Part shown: positions 1 to 5,400 of the stretch, in pieces
How the letters are laid out: each line of letters opens with the position of its first letter
How positions within the stretch are numbered: the first letter of the stretch is position 1
NCBI RefSeq assembly: GCF_020741395.1
Contig: NZ_DYZA01000038.1
Span: 1 to 6,507 of the forward strand
Length of the DNA stretch: 6,507 bases
Source of the DNA: Mailhella massiliensis
GTDB lineage: Bacteria > Desulfobacterota > Desulfovibrionia > Desulfovibrionales > Desulfovibrionaceae
Direction: 5' to 3'
Notes under the pieces: model-generated
The model's input: only the letters and a program-made list of their open reading frames with translations
What the model was told of the DNA's origin: nothing
Database searches by the model: none
Program-made: the position numbers and the translations under genes

Positions 1-93
1 GCATTCAGGGCCGGTATCTGCGGCTGTGTCATGGCTGTCATCTGCATGCTCGGTCTGGGACTGCCCCTAGTCATGGCCTTTGTGGGGCTCTGA
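1..93 (+). CDS. C-terminal end of a membrane protein, probably a transporter (partial)
   Basis: Frame 1 is open from the first base to a TGA at 91-93 and encodes 30 residues. Apart from one Arg they are almost all hydrophobic: a single membrane segment followed by a short tail ending in VGL. The layout (Phe, then about 20 hydrophobic residues, then Pro, then a Gly-Leu end) closely matches the last 30 residues of the transporter encoded at 1071-2456, which end in TGL-I. The inference is that this is the tail of a related SLC13/DASS-like permease paired with the amidohydrolase-like gene that follows 124 nt later. With so few residues the family cannot be proved. That this is a membrane protein end is fairly safe; the transporter call is tentative. 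Confidence 0.55.
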   Translation, partial: AFRAGICGCVMAVICMLGLGLPLVMAFVGL

Positions 94-105
94 TACCCTC
101 CTCCG

Positions 106-148
106 CTTTCTGCCGCTCACATGGTTCCGACCATGTGTCGGCAGAAAG
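106..148 (+). other. Strong nested hairpin between the upstream gene and the first amidohydrolase-like gene
   Basis: Two perfect inverted repeats are nested. The outer arms are CTTTCTGCCG (106-115) and CGGCAGAAAG (139-148). The inner arms are CACATGGT (118-125) and ACCATGTG (130-137), closed by a TCCG tetraloop. Only CT on one side and T on the other are unpaired, giving 18 base pairs in 43 nt. There is no T-run on either strand, so it is not a classical intrinsic terminator. It starts 13 nt after the stop of the upstream gene and ends 69 nt before the next start. Plausible roles are mRNA 3'-end protection or processing, Rho-dependent or T-less termination, or an operator. Confidence 0.75.
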
Positions 149-204
149 CAGTTGCCGGCATAATAAACGCCTCCTTTCCTTTACCCTTCCTCAACTCCCA
201 TGAC

Positions 205-211
205 AAAGGAG
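205..211 (+). promoter_or_regulatory. Ribosome binding site fixing the start of the first amidohydrolase-like gene
   Basis: AAAGGAG ends 6 nt before the ATG at 218. It lies inside the would-be coding sequence if the upstream in-frame ATG at 200 were used, so 218 is the better start. The paralogue at 2549 has the same arrangement (TAAGGAG, 6-nt spacer) and the same protein N-terminus. Confidence 0.85.
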
Positions 212-217
212 ATTTCC

Positions 218-1048
218 ATGGTCATAGACTTCAGAGTACGCGCCCCGTTCGCAGCCTATAAGGACAGTTTTTTCACTCCCGCCTGCCTCGAGCATCTGAA
301 CAGCGAAAGCATGCTGCGTGTGGATGCGCCCGTTTCCCCTTCCGCACTTCAGTATTCCATGCCCATGCTCATGCAGGAGGCCGATGAAGCGGGCATCGAC
401 AAAATGGTCGTTCCTGTAAGAAAGGCCACGGACGGACGCAACGAAGACCTAGAGGAACTCATTGCCCGCTATCCCGACCGTATCGTCGGGCTCGCCGGCG
501 TTGACGGACACGACATCAACGCCGCCATTGCCGAAACGGAATGCTTCGTGGTGAACGGCAGCTGTACCGGCATCGTCATGGAACCTGGCCAGGACAAGAC
601 GCCCTGGTTTGTCAACTCCGCCTGGGCATTCCCCCTTTACGACTACTGCCAGGAACATCGCATTCCCCTGGTCTTCACCTTCGGCGGCATCATGACGCGC
701 TCCCTGCGCTACTACGCCCCGGAACTCATCGACGACGTAGCCGCCGCCTTTCCCCGCCTGAACATCGCCCTCATGCACGGCGGCTGGCCCTATGTGACGG
801 AAGTGTGCCAGATAGCCCTGAATCGCCGCAACGTCTATCTCGCCCCGGATTTCTACATGCTCCGTTCTCCCGGCATGTCGGACTACGCCATGGCGGCCAA
901 CTATCTGCTGCGCGAACGCGTCATATTCTCCTCCGCCTACCCCATCATGCCTCTCAATGGCGCGAAGGAAGGATACCTCAGCCAGCTGCGTGAAGAGGTC
1001 CGTCCTCTTGTCATGGGTGAAAACGCGGCTCGTTTTCTGGGGCTGTAA
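218..1048 (+). CDS. Amidohydrolase-like TIM-barrel protein with altered metal site
   Basis: A 276-residue cytoplasmic protein with no signal peptide or membrane segment. It resembles the amidohydrolase-2 family (PF04909: ACMSD, resorcylate decarboxylase, LigI/LigJ-type enzymes). Barrel landmarks are visible: beta-1 MVIDFRVRAPF (1-11), a MEPG turn (121-124), PLVFTFGG (150-157), AAFPRLNIALMHGGWP (176-191), NVYLAPDFYM (205-214), and FSSAYP (237-242) before the usual C-terminal FLGL. The His-x-His after beta-1 is Arg6-x-Arg8, the beta-5 His position reads FTFGG, and the beta-8 Asp of the usual SDxP is Ala240. Only His187 remains of the expected ligands. Function is therefore unknown: it may bind a carboxylate without metal, catalyse different chemistry, or be non-catalytic. 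It is clearly paralogous to the protein at 2549-3391, and the transporter between them suggests a shared organic-anion substrate. The stop overlaps an ATG (TAATG). Confidence 0.85.
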   Translation: MVIDFRVRAPFAAYKDSFFTPACLEHLNSESMLRVDAPVSPSALQYSMPMLMQEADEAGIDKMVVPVRKATDGRNEDLEELIARYPDRIVGLAGVDGHDINAAIAETECFVVNGSCTGIVMEPGQDKTPWFVNSAWAFPLYDYCQEHRIPLVFTFGGIMTRSLRYYAPELIDDVAAAFPRLNIALMHGGWPYVTEVCQIALNRRNVYLAPDFYMLRSPGMSDYAMAANYLLRERVIFSSAYPIMPLNGAKEGYLSQLREEVRPLVMGENAARFLGL

Positions 1049-1074
1049 TGCCGTGCGAGGTATCTGCCTTATGA
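1048..1074 (+). CDS. Possible 8-codon coupling minicistron
   Basis: An ATG at 1048-1050 overlaps the TAA of the upstream gene (TAATG). It opens a reading frame of eight codons (MPCEVSAL) closed by a TGA at 1072-1074, and that stop overlaps the transporter's ATG at 1071 (ATGA). Both junctions are classical reinitiation overlaps, so terminating ribosomes could be handed from the barrel gene to the transporter. The transporter's own Shine-Dalgarno (GAGG, 1057-1060) lies inside this frame. Nothing else supports translation, and an 8-codon frame can arise by chance, so confidence is low. Confidence 0.25.
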   Translation: MPCEVSAL

Positions 1075-2456
1075 ATACCGCCATCTTTACCAGGCTGAAA
1101 TGGCTCGTCACCATTCTGCTGCCCCTCAGCATACAGTGCATTCCGGCCACGGAATCCTTCCCTGCACCCATGAGGGAATTCCTGGTATCCACCATCTTCG
1201 TCATTCTGCTGGCCGCATTTGAACTTCTGCCCAACATGCTGGTAGGGCTGCTGCTGCCCGTGGCCTACGTCATCACCGGCACCGTGCCTACGCAGACCGC
1301 GCTGGGCATCTGGTCGGGCAACTTCATGATCTTCATGATCGTGGGCGGCATGATCTTCGCCAACGCCCTCGATGAAAGCGGCCTGCTGAACCGCATCGTC
1401 CTCTGGGCAGGCACCAAGTGCCGGGGGAGCCTTCTCAAGCTGCTCATGGCCCTCATGGTGGCCGGGCTTCTCGTCATGCTGGTATCCTTCACCAACGGCT
1501 GGATGGTGACCATCGTTCTCTGCTACGGCGTGGTCAAGGCCCTGAAGCTGGAACATACCAGCGAGGGCATTCTCATCATGATCGTATCCCAGATCGTGTC
1601 TACCGCCGCTTTGAACTTCATCTACAGCCCCGTCACCGTAGGCATGTGGGGCGGCGGCGTGCAGATGGTGGTCAAAGACTTTACCATGAGCTGGTGGACA
1701 CTCACCGCCTACAACCTGCCCTTCATCGTCATCCAGTTCATCGTCGTCTACATCTTCTACAAACTCTATAAACCCTCTCCCTTTCTCAAGGGCGGAGCCC
1801 AGTACTTCGAAACGGAATACGCAAGGCTCGGCAAGCTGACGGTAAAGGAAAAGAAAGCCATTGTTCTGACCATCCTGCTCTTCGCCTATATCATAGGTCA
1901 GCCCTGGCACAAGCTGGACATGAACTACGGCTTCATCATCATCCCCATGCTGTTCTTCCTGCCCGGCATCGAGGTAGCCACCAAGAAAAAGTCGCTCGAT
2001 ACCGTGAACTTCGGGTTCATCGTGTTCATCGCCTCGTGCATGAGCATCGGCGGCATAGGCGCGGCAGTGGGCATAGGCCCGGCCATCAGCAAGTACATCT
2101 CCCCCATGCTCACCGGTTGCCCCATTCCCGTGTTCCTGTTCCTGTGCATCATCTTCGGCATCATCATGAATATTCTCATGACGCCTTCCGCCATGCAGGG
2201 GATGTTCCCCGGCCCGCTGGCAGCACTGGCCACAGGTCTGGGCATCTCCTATCCGCTGCTTCCCTTCATGGCCATGTTCTTCGCCAACGACATGGTGTTC
2301 TTCCCCTACGAAAATGCCTACCTGCTGGTACTGTTCGGCTTCGGCGTCATGTCCATGAAGGATTTCATGAAATACAACATCATCAAAATGGTCATCACCC
2401 TTATCCTGTTCTGGGTGCTGGTGCTGCCGTTCTGGTATGTGACCGGCCTTATCTGA
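1071..2456 (+). CDS. SLC13/DASS-like anion:cation symporter, divergent substrate motifs
   Basis: A 461-residue inner-membrane protein with about a dozen hydrophobic segments (for example 38-68, 83-100, 122-160, 166-190, 213-232, 263-300, 312-340, 352-428, 437-459). It is organised as two halves around a charged loop at 232-262, as in divalent-anion:Na+ symporters (PF00939), which are also about 450-480 residues long. The stretch ESGLLNRIVLWAG (102-114) matches the TGLxxRIA region of that family. The SNT ion/carboxylate motifs are not canonical: TNG (141-143) occupies the first position and TPS (371-373) the second, by my hand alignment. The start at 1071 was chosen because the open frame upstream to 957 lies inside the previous gene and GAGG stands 10 nt before 1071. 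Flanked by two amidohydrolase-like genes, it probably imports their common ligand, likely a carboxylate or other organic anion. The exact substrate cannot be read from the sequence. Confidence 0.8.
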   Translation: MNTAIFTRLKWLVTILLPLSIQCIPATESFPAPMREFLVSTIFVILLAAFELLPNMLVGLLLPVAYVITGTVPTQTALGIWSGNFMIFMIVGGMIFANALDESGLLNRIVLWAGTKCRGSLLKLLMALMVAGLLVMLVSFTNGWMVTIVLCYGVVKALKLEHTSEGILIMIVSQIVSTAALNFIYSPVTVGMWGGGVQMVVKDFTMSWWTLTAYNLPFIVIQFIVVYIFYKLYKPSPFLKGGAQYFETEYARLGKLTVKEKKAIVLTILLFAYIIGQPWHKLDMNYGFIIIPMLFFLPGIEVATKKKSLDTVNFGFIVFIASCMSIGGIGAAVGIGPAISKYISPMLTGCPIPVFLFLCIIFGIIMNILMTPSAMQGMFPGPLAALATGLGISYPLLPFMAMFFANDMVFFPYENAYLLVLFGFGVMSMKDFMKYNIIKMVITLILFWVLVLPFWYVTGLI

Positions 2457-2471
2457 TCCTCCGCCGAAAGG

Positions 2472-2502
2472 CGCCCGCGCCAGGTTCCCTGCATTGCGGG
2501 CG
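2472..2502 (+). other. Weak hairpin between transporter and second amidohydrolase-like gene
   Basis: CGCCCGC (2472-2478) and GCGGGCG (2496-2502) can pair across a 17-nt loop. No T-run follows, so termination is unlikely. It lies in the 92-nt gap between stop 2456 and start 2549 and may simply be an intercistronic structure. Confidence 0.3.
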
Positions 2503-2548
2503 TCTTCCCTCGCCTCATCTTCCCAACCCTTCTCATAAGGAGCCTCTG

Positions 2549-3391
2549 ATGAAAATCATCGACGTGCGTCTGCGCCCTCCGTTCCCTCCCTATCTGGGCA
2601 AGGGCAACATGTTCGACATGGAAGCCGACAACCCTTTCGCCATCAATAAATTCTACAAGAATTTCGGCATGAACCTCTCCGATTCCATGCGTGAAGCCTC
2701 CATGGAAAAACTGCTCGAGGAAATGGACAGGGCCGGAGAGATGACGGGTGTGGTTTCCATCCGCAAAAACGCCCGGGGCTATGAAAACGAAGAACTCCTC
2801 AAGCTGCTTGAAGCATATCCCGGCCGCTTTCTGGGAGCCTGCGGCATACATCCCGACAGCAGCGCCGAAACCATGGCCACCCTGCAGAATTATGTGCTGG
2901 ACGGCCCCTGTATCACGGCCTTCATGGAGCCGGGTTTTCACGGCGTCATGATCGACGACGAAGTGCTTTTCCCAACCTATGAGTTCTGTGAAAAACTCAA
3001 CATCCCGCTGCTTATTTCCTTCGGAGGCTTCCACGGCCCCACGGATGAATTCTGCAAGCCCATCCACGCGGGCAACGTAGCCTCGGCCTTCCCCCGGCTG
3101 AAAATCGCCCTCTGCCATGCCTGCTGGCCCTGGGTGGAAGCGTCGGTATGGCTGGCCTTCCGCCACCCTAATATCTACCTTTCTCCCGATATCTACGCAC
3201 TGCACTCCGCCGGGGCGCAGTCATACATCGAAGCCGCGAACTACATGCTGCGCGACAAGATCCTTTACGGCTCGGCCTATCCCTGTGTAGACGTGGAAAG
3301 CTCCGTAGCCATGTACCTTGAAAAGCTGCGCCCTGAAGTGGTGGAAAACATTATGTACAAGAACGCCGAAACATTCTTCGGCCTGAACTGA
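2549..3391 (+). CDS. Second amidohydrolase-like TIM-barrel protein, paralogue of 218-1048
   Basis: A 280-residue soluble protein, clearly homologous to the first barrel protein along its whole length. Shared landmarks are IIDVRLRPPF (3-12), FMEPG (125-129), LFPTYEFC (140-147), ISFGGF (156-161), ASAFPRLKIALCHACWP (178-194), NIYLSPDIYALHSAG (208-222), EAANYMLR (228-235) and GSAYP (241-245). As in its partner, the expected His-x-His is Arg7-x-Arg9, the beta-5 His is absent (ISFGG) and the beta-8 Asp is Ala243; His190 is kept. Extra polar residues such as His101-Pro-Asp and His131 are not shared by the first copy, so the two may act on different but related compounds. The start is fixed by TAAGGAG (2536-2542), 6 nt upstream; the open frame that extends to 2036 is a shadow of the transporter gene. 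It is the last gene of the operon and is followed by the terminator at 3476-3515. Fold assignment is confident; activity is unknown. Confidence 0.85.
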   Translation: MKIIDVRLRPPFPPYLGKGNMFDMEADNPFAINKFYKNFGMNLSDSMREASMEKLLEEMDRAGEMTGVVSIRKNARGYENEELLKLLEAYPGRFLGACGIHPDSSAETMATLQNYVLDGPCITAFMEPGFHGVMIDDEVLFPTYEFCEKLNIPLLISFGGFHGPTDEFCKPIHAGNVASAFPRLKIALCHACWPWVEASVWLAFRHPNIYLSPDIYALHSAGAQSYIEAANYMLRDKILYGSAYPCVDVESSVAMYLEKLRPEVVENIMYKNAETFFGLN

Positions 3392-3396
3392 TGCCC

Positions 3397-3412
3397 GGCC
3401 GTGAAAACGGCC
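3397..3412 (+). other. Small GAAA-loop hairpin after the operon's last gene
   Basis: GGCCGT (3397-3402) and ACGGCC (3407-3412) pair perfectly around a GAAA tetraloop, 5 nt after the stop at 3391. No T-run follows. A GNRA-capped stem here could protect the mRNA end, but it is short. Confidence 0.4.
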
Positions 3413-3475
3413 TGAATACTCCGGCAACGCATGATTCCGCAGCCCCGCACAGGCCGGAAGGGACATGCCGCCCGC

Positions 3476-3515
3476 AAAAAAACGCCCGCTGCCGAACCGC
3501 AGCGGGCGTTTTTTT
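3476..3515. terminator. Bidirectional Rho-independent terminator between convergent genes
   Basis: Seven A (3476-3482), a perfect 10-bp stem CGCCCGCTGC (3483-3492) / GCAGCGGGCG (3499-3508) with a 6-nt CGAACC loop, then seven T (3509-3515). The A7 and T7 runs can also pair and give U-tracts in both directions. It ends the amidohydrolase/transporter operon from the left (91 nt after the stop) and ddh from the right (27 nt after its stop). Confidence 0.97.
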
Positions 3516-3535
3516 ACGAATAATGAAACGCGCTA

Positions 3536-4525
3536 TCAGAGCAGATGGGCGCGCAGGTCGGCCGCATCACGAGGAGAAAGCAGCGCAGGAGCGATGTCGA
3601 ACACGGTCTTCGCACCCGTTTCACCCTTCTGAGCCAGACGGTACGCGGCGCGGGCATAGGCCGCCAGCACGCTGGAGGTAAACTCGGGGTTGGAACCAAG
3701 CTTCAGGGAATATTCAATGATATGACTTGTTTCTCCGTTCTTTCCGGTATTGCCGGTACGGATGACGAAACCGCCGTGCGGAATACCCTTGTGATCGCGA
3801 TCCAGCTCTTCCTGGGAAATAAAGGTCACCGTAGTGTCGTACTCGTCGAAATAATTGGGCATCGTCTTGATTTCATGCTCAATGGCGGCCTTATCCGCAC
3901 CTTCGGCGGCTACTACGAAACATTCGCGGGTATGCTTCTGACGGGTAGTGAGCTCAGGATTGCTGCCGCTGCGTACGGCTTCCATGGCGGCGGGCACCGG
4001 CACGGTATACTGGCGCGCATCCAGGACGCCCTTCACGCGGCGTATGGCGTCGGAATGGCCCTGGCTCACACCGCGCCCCCAGAAGGTATAGTCATGCCCG
4101 TTGGGCAGGATGCAGTTGGCATACAGACGGTTCAGGGAGAACATGCCGGGATCCCAGCCCACGGAAATGATGCCCACGGTGCCGGCCTTCTGAGCGGCCT
4201 TGTCCACCTCGGCGAAATGGGCAGGAATATTGGCATGGGTATCAAAGCTGTCCACCACATTGAACAGGGCCGCCAGTTCGGGAGTCTGCTTGGGCAGGTC
4301 GGTCGCGCTGCCGCCGCAGAGAATCATGACGTCGATGCGATCCTTCCATTCCGCCACGTCGGCGAGGCGGCAGACCGGAACGCCTTCGGTAAGAATCTTG
4401 ACAGTAGAAGGATCGCGGCGGGAAAACACCGCCACCAGTTCCTGATCGGGATTGGCCGCAACGGCCAGTTCAACGCCGCGGCCGAGGTTGCCGTAGCCCA
4501 CAATACCGATTCTGATCTTGGACAT
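3536..4525 (-). CDS. ddh: meso-Diaminopimelate D-dehydrogenase
   Basis: NADP-dependent enzyme that reversibly aminates L-tetrahydrodipicolinate to meso-2,6-diaminopimelate (EC 1.4.1.16). This is the one-step shortcut to DAP for peptidoglycan and lysine, and it acts in the cytoplasm. The protein is 329 residues, near the family norm of 320-330. It shows the Rossmann motif GYGNLG (10-15), FSRR (34-37) suited to the NADP 2'-phosphate, CGGSATDLP (70-78), VDSFDTH (91-97), SVGWDPGMFS (121-130), FWGRGVSQGHSDAIRR (148-163) and an IPHGG motif in the substrate domain. All match my memory of the Corynebacterium glutamicum enzyme. An in-frame ATG five codons upstream (4540) was rejected: GGAG at 4535-4538 overlaps it and serves the ATG at 4525, and family members begin just before the Rossmann strand. 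It is transcribed alone from the promoter at 4568-4595 and ends at the shared terminator. No lesions were seen. Confidence 0.96.
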   Translation of the reverse strand: MSKIRIGIVGYGNLGRGVELAVAANPDQELVAVFSRRDPSTVKILTEGVPVCRLADVAEWKDRIDVMILCGGSATDLPKQTPELAALFNVVDSFDTHANIPAHFAEVDKAAQKAGTVGIISVGWDPGMFSLNRLYANCILPNGHDYTFWGRGVSQGHSDAIRRVKGVLDARQYTVPVPAAMEAVRSGSNPELTTRQKHTRECFVVAAEGADKAAIEHEIKTMPNYFDEYDTTVTFISQEELDRDHKGIPHGGFVIRTGNTGKNGETSHIIEYSLKLGSNPEFTSSVLAAYARAAYRLAQKGETGAKTVFDIAPALLSPRDAADLRAHLL

Positions 4526-4534
4526 GAAAAAATA

Positions 4535-4538
4535 CTCC
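4535..4538 (-). promoter_or_regulatory. Ribosome binding site of ddh
   Basis: On the minus strand GGAG lies 9 nt before the ATG at 4525 and forms part of the alternative upstream start codon's context (ATGGAG). This favours initiation at 4525 and not at 4540. Confidence 0.65.
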
Positions 4539-4567
4539 ATGATGAAGTTGTCGTTGGCTTTTTCAGA

Positions 4568-4595
4568 AAGATACGAAATTAGTCCGAAATGTCAA
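4568..4595 (-). promoter_or_regulatory. Sigma70-type promoter of ddh
   Basis: On the minus strand, a perfect TTGACA (4595-4590) is separated by 16 nt from TATCTT (4573-4568; 4 of 6 to consensus). Transcription would begin near 4561, giving a leader of about 36 nt before the ATG at 4525. The box lies in an AT-rich island and its -35 abuts the palindrome at 4597-4611. Confidence 0.75.
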
Positions 4596-4596
4596 G

Positions 4597-4611
4597 AAAA
4601 ATGACATTTTT
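4597..4611. promoter_or_regulatory. Perfect 15-bp palindrome, candidate operator
   Basis: AAAAATG-A-CATTTTT is a perfect odd palindrome. It lies immediately upstream of the ddh -35 hexamer and overlaps the -35 of the candidate rightward promoter. A further half-site makes AAATGTCA (4587-4594) an inverted partner of TGACATTT (4602-4609). The position suits a transcription factor controlling both divergent genes; the regulator is unknown. Confidence 0.45.
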
Positions 4612-4639
4612 GAAAAACACACCGCTAAAATGATATTTT
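4610..4639 (+). promoter_or_regulatory. Candidate rightward promoter towards ogt
   Basis: TTGAAA (4610-4615), 18-nt spacer, then TATTTT (4634-4639) preceded by TGA, which provides an extended -10 (TGnTATTTT). It would start transcription near 4646 and leave a leader of about 210 nt before ogt. In such AT-rich sequence promoter-like matches are common, so this is tentative. I saw no better promoter closer to the gene. Confidence 0.3.
4627..4639. promoter_or_regulatory. Second copy of the operator-like 13-mer
   Basis: AAAATGATATTTT differs by one base from AAAATGACATTTT at 4598-4610. The two copies are offset by 29 bp, close to three helical turns, so one factor could bind both on the same face of the DNA. 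This copy overlaps the candidate rightward -10. Confidence 0.35.
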
Positions 4640-4652
4640 TTTGTTTTATATA

Positions 4653-4666
4653 TTACATTATTGTAA
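4653..4666. repeat. Short inverted repeat in the divergent intergenic region
   Basis: TTACA (4653-4657) and TGTAA (4662-4666) flank TTAT. It lies in the same AT-rich island as the operator-like palindromes. It could be another protein-binding site or chance in AT-rich sequence. Confidence 0.25.
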
Positions 4667-4680
4667 ATAACAATCATACT

Positions 4681-4856
4681 GACGGACGAACACACTCAAT
4701 CCAGGTATGGGAAATCGACAGGATTCCGGGAAGAAGGGCGTCGACGACCAGAAAGCCGCAAGCAGAAATCAGCCCGAAAGTGCCTTCCGTCCCTCTCCAC
4801 CCGCTGGAAGTCGCTTCAGGAATATGCCACAATGGCGCTCTGCCAAAGGAGCCTGC
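4681..4856 (+). other. GC-rich ogt upstream region without a recognisable gene
   Basis: Base composition changes sharply at about 4680, from an AT-rich promoter island to GC-rich sequence. The ogt frame stays open upstream to an ATG at 4707, but the 50 extra residues match nothing I know and that ATG has no good ribosome binding site, so I read this as untranslated leader. No riboswitch, tRNA or CRISPR structure was recognised. Confidence 0.4.
4845..4851 (+). promoter_or_regulatory. Ribosome binding site fixing the ogt start
   Basis: AAAGGAG stands 5 nt before the ATG at 4857. It decides against the in-frame ATG at 4707, which would add 50 residues without family support. Confidence 0.85.
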
Positions 4857-5393
4857 ATGTACTTCATCCGGTATCTCTCCCCTGTAGGACCGCTGACACT
4901 GACCGGGGACGAACAGCGTCTCACAGGGCTGTGGCTGGACGGTCAGAAATATTTTCAAAGCACCCTGCGCGAACCGCTTCTCCCTGATCCGGGGAGCGCC
5001 GTACTGACACAGGCCCGCACCTGGCTCGACAGATACTTTGCCGGGGAGAATCCCTCCCCGGAAGAACTGCCGCTCGCCCCTTCGGGCAGCGCCTTCCGGC
5101 AGCTTATCTGGAAGGAACTGTGCCGCATCCCTTTCGGGGAGGTGACCACCTACGGCCGGCTCGCCGAACGCGCGGCCATGCTGCTGAACCGGAAAACCAT
5201 GTCCGCCCAGGCCGTAGGCGGCGCGGTGGGACACAACCCCATATCCATCATTATTCCCTGCCATCGCGTCGTGGGGAGCGACGGAAGCCTTACCGGCTAT
5301 GCCGGAGGCCTGGAGAAGAAAATCCGTCTTCTGGAACTTGAAGGCGTGGATACGACCTCATTCCGCATTCCGACCAGAGGAACGGCCCTATAA
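4857..5393 (+). CDS. ogt: Methylated-DNA--[protein]-cysteine S-methyltransferase, Ogt type
   Basis: Suicide DNA-repair protein that moves alkyl groups from O6-alkylguanine (and O4-alkylthymine) in DNA to its own cysteine (EC 2.1.1.63). It has 178 residues, the usual length for a single-domain Ogt without an Ada regulatory domain. The N-terminal region MYFIRYLSPVGPLTLT (1-16) is the typical ribonuclease-like domain start. The C-terminal domain has IPFGEVTTYGRLA (91-103), the recognition helix SAQAVGGAVGHNP (116-128), the active site IPCHRVVG (133-140, acceptor Cys135), and GYAGGLEKKIRLLELEG (147-163). The arginine that flips the nucleotide in human AGT (RAVGGA) is Gln118 here (QAVGGA), a variant I recall from many Clostridia and Bacteroidetes; transfer is possible but not shown. 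It is divergent from ddh, with no obvious operon partner downstream. Confidence 0.95.
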   Translation: MYFIRYLSPVGPLTLTGDEQRLTGLWLDGQKYFQSTLREPLLPDPGSAVLTQARTWLDRYFAGENPSPEELPLAPSGSAFRQLIWKELCRIPFGEVTTYGRLAERAAMLLNRKTMSAQAVGGAVGHNPISIIIPCHRVVGSDGSLTGYAGGLEKKIRLLELEGVDTTSFRIPTRGTAL

Positions 5394-5400
5394 CTCCACT

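Noticed and set aside
152..167. Promoter with CATAAT -10 before the first amidohydrolase-like gene
   Set aside because: No acceptable -35 at 16-18 nt upstream (TGTCGG at best); too weak to call.
200..217. Upstream ATG as start of the first amidohydrolase-like gene
   Set aside because: The ribosome binding site AAAGGAG lies inside this extension, and the paralogue's N-terminus matches a start at 218.
449..1237. Long minus-strand frame opposite the first amidohydrolase-like gene
   Set aside because: It is the reverse shadow of a GC-rich gene, with no ribosome binding site and no family resemblance. The same holds for the minus-strand frames at 1011-1910, 2318-3205 and 4674-5264, and for the plus-strand frame at 3545-4582 opposite ddh.
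4707..4856. 50-residue N-terminal extension of Ogt
   Set aside because: No family support and a poor ribosome binding site at 4707, whereas AAAGGAG precisely precedes the ATG at 4857.
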